Origin: Argyresthia goedartella
Taxonomy: Eukaryota > Arthropoda > Insecta > Lepidoptera > Argyresthiidae
Direction of reading: 5' to 3'
DNA length: 64,000 nt
Assembly: GCA_949825045.1 (NCBI GenBank)
Contig: OX463810.1
Coordinates: 36,218,201-36,282,200, forward strand
In this document: piece by piece, positions 63,066 to 64,000 of the stretch
How the letters are laid out: each line of letters begins with the position of its first letter
How positions within the stretch are numbered: the first letter of the stretch is position 1
Notes under the pieces: model-generated
Told to the model about the DNA's origin: nothing
Seen by the model: the letters and a program-made list of their open reading frames with translations, nothing else
The model's database searches: none
Translations under genes and position numbers: made by a program

Positions 63066-64000
63066 TTTCATTTAATAACCTTCTAAGTGGCTTTGTGTGC
63101 CAAGGAGGCCTATTAATGGAAGTGCGTAGAGGACGCTTTGGGACATGCGCGTCTATTAAACGATTTAGTATTGTATATAAAATTAATGTACACTCCTCCA
63201 AAGACCGACCTGAAAATTGTGCAAACCAGTCTATTTCAGATAGTTCGCGATTAATTTCATCAAAATTAGAGTTAAAAAAGCAATATCTAACAGTAGGAGC
63301 GGGCTTAAGAATAGGTGAGTAATCTAAACTTAACTCAATTTCAACGGCTTTATGATGCCGGTCCTCTTTTATTAAAGGGTTTGGGCTACTAATAACGGCG
63401 CAATTTCTATTACTTAAAATAAGGTCTAATAACCGATGATTTATATTAAAACTACTGTTAAATTGTTGTAACCCTGTAAAGCATAAAAACTCTTGCAATG
63501 GCTCCACTGTTGGTTCGGTACCATTAACAAGACACATATGTCTACAACTCGAGTTCGACCACTCAGCATCTGATACGTTAAAATCTCCAGTAATAAGGAA
63601 AACATCGTCAGAATGTTCTGTTACAATCCGACTACAAATCTCAAAAAAGTTAATTAATGCGCTTGTATATAAACGCCCTTGCGGAATGTAAACACAACAA
63701 ATATGCAATGATTTATGCCTACTGTTATTAGATAACGGTATTGATACCCAGACGCACTCTGAGGACGCGGCGGGGGGGCAGGGCCAGTCCCGGCGCACGG
63801 GCTGGTAATCACGGTGAACCGCCACCATAGCGCCGCCACCTCGCTCCAAATCAGTCGCCTCAGCCGATCGATCGCAACGATAGACTAAATATCTACTGTC
63901 AAATATTTCCCCGTCGTAGAAGTTTTTGTTTAGCCAGGATTCCGTTATACAAATGAAATCATAATGAGACTGTGCTACCTGTGAATAAAATCTATGTGTT
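63013..64000 (-). pseudogene. LINE ORF2, endonuclease part (partial, frameshifted from RT)
   Basis: The frame is open from the window edge: HRFYSQVAQSHYDFICITES, WLNKNFYDGEIFDSRYLVYR, then RGGGAMVAVHRDYQP, HICCVYIPQGRLY, FLITGDFNVSDAEW, LLDLILSN and EDRHHKAVEIEL. These correspond to the E, D/N and H-containing blocks of apurinic-like LINE endonucleases. It reads on until a stop at 63013. Near 63055-63070 homology passes into another frame (that of the reverse transcriptase), consistent with a one-base indel in an A-rich run. The 5' end lies outside the window. Confidence 0.8.

Larger units (their letters stand above)
60946..64000 (-). mobile_element. LINE (Jockey/CR1-like) extending beyond the window
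   Basis: Minus-strand element with a 3' tail of AATAAA/TAAAA repeats (about 60946-60975), a 3' UTR, a 610-codon reverse-transcriptase frame and an endonuclease frame open to the window edge. Only one frameshift was seen. It is the best-preserved retroelement in the window; ORF1 and the 5' UTR would lie to the right, outside. Confidence 0.88.

Overview
This is eukaryotic DNA, almost certainly from a moth or butterfly (Lepidoptera). The evidence is two intron-containing genes for secreted lipocalins of the insecticyanin / bilin-binding-protein type, together with a dense population of repeats whose sequences look typically lepidopteran: tRNA-derived SINEs, Jockey/CR1-like and RTE-like LINE fragments, TTAA-flanked and hairpin MITEs, and a mariner relative. 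No operons, rRNA genes, CRISPR arrays or convincing free-standing tRNA genes were seen. Species assignment is not possible from the sequence alone.

Layout. 1-2 kb: a short hAT MITE with its 8-bp target duplication, then a decayed ZBED-type hAT transposase. 2-10 kb: mostly unannotatable sequence with a 53-bp minisatellite (about 4.3-5.35 kb), one TTAA-flanked MITE and one long-TIR MITE. 10.3-14.6 kb: a nearly full-length but broken LINE with ORF1 and ORF2. 15-25 kb: SINEs and other interspersed repeats, a 123-bp tandem duplication, a reverse-strand LINE fragment and one unrecognised 118-codon ORF. 25.8-27.0 kb: a complete mariner-like insertion whose transposase has lost its catalytic core. 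29.8-30.1 kb: a small RTE insertion with a clean 12-bp target duplication. 32.8-33.5 kb: ten copies of a 66-bp repeat that stays open as a 22-residue protein repeat on the minus strand.

34.6-44.7 kb is the genic heart of the window. A segment of about 4.4-4.8 kb is present twice in direct orientation, and each copy carries a complete four-exon lipocalin gene (36892-38572 and 42251-44261; 189 codons each, about 89% identical by hand count) with TATA box and poly(A) signal. Between them lies a broken, inverted last exon of a third lipocalin. The two genes are the only intact host genes I can support. The products are predicted to be secreted and to bind a small hydrophobic ligand; a tetrapyrrole such as biliverdin is the family precedent, not something the sequence proves.

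44.8-64.0 kb is again mobile-element debris: a possible OTU-protease fragment, a LINE in which ORF1 is joined to the reverse transcriptase with the endonuclease region missing, traces of an LTR element, an RTE relic split by another retroelement, long-TIR MITEs, and at the right edge a LINE (60.9 kb to beyond the window) whose endonuclease and reverse transcriptase are separated by only one visible frameshift.

No novel defence or metabolic system is evident. The most interesting signals are the lipocalin duplication with its inverted exon relic, the very uniform 66-bp array, two MITEs with different ends but the same core, and the deletion-derived mariner and LINE structures.
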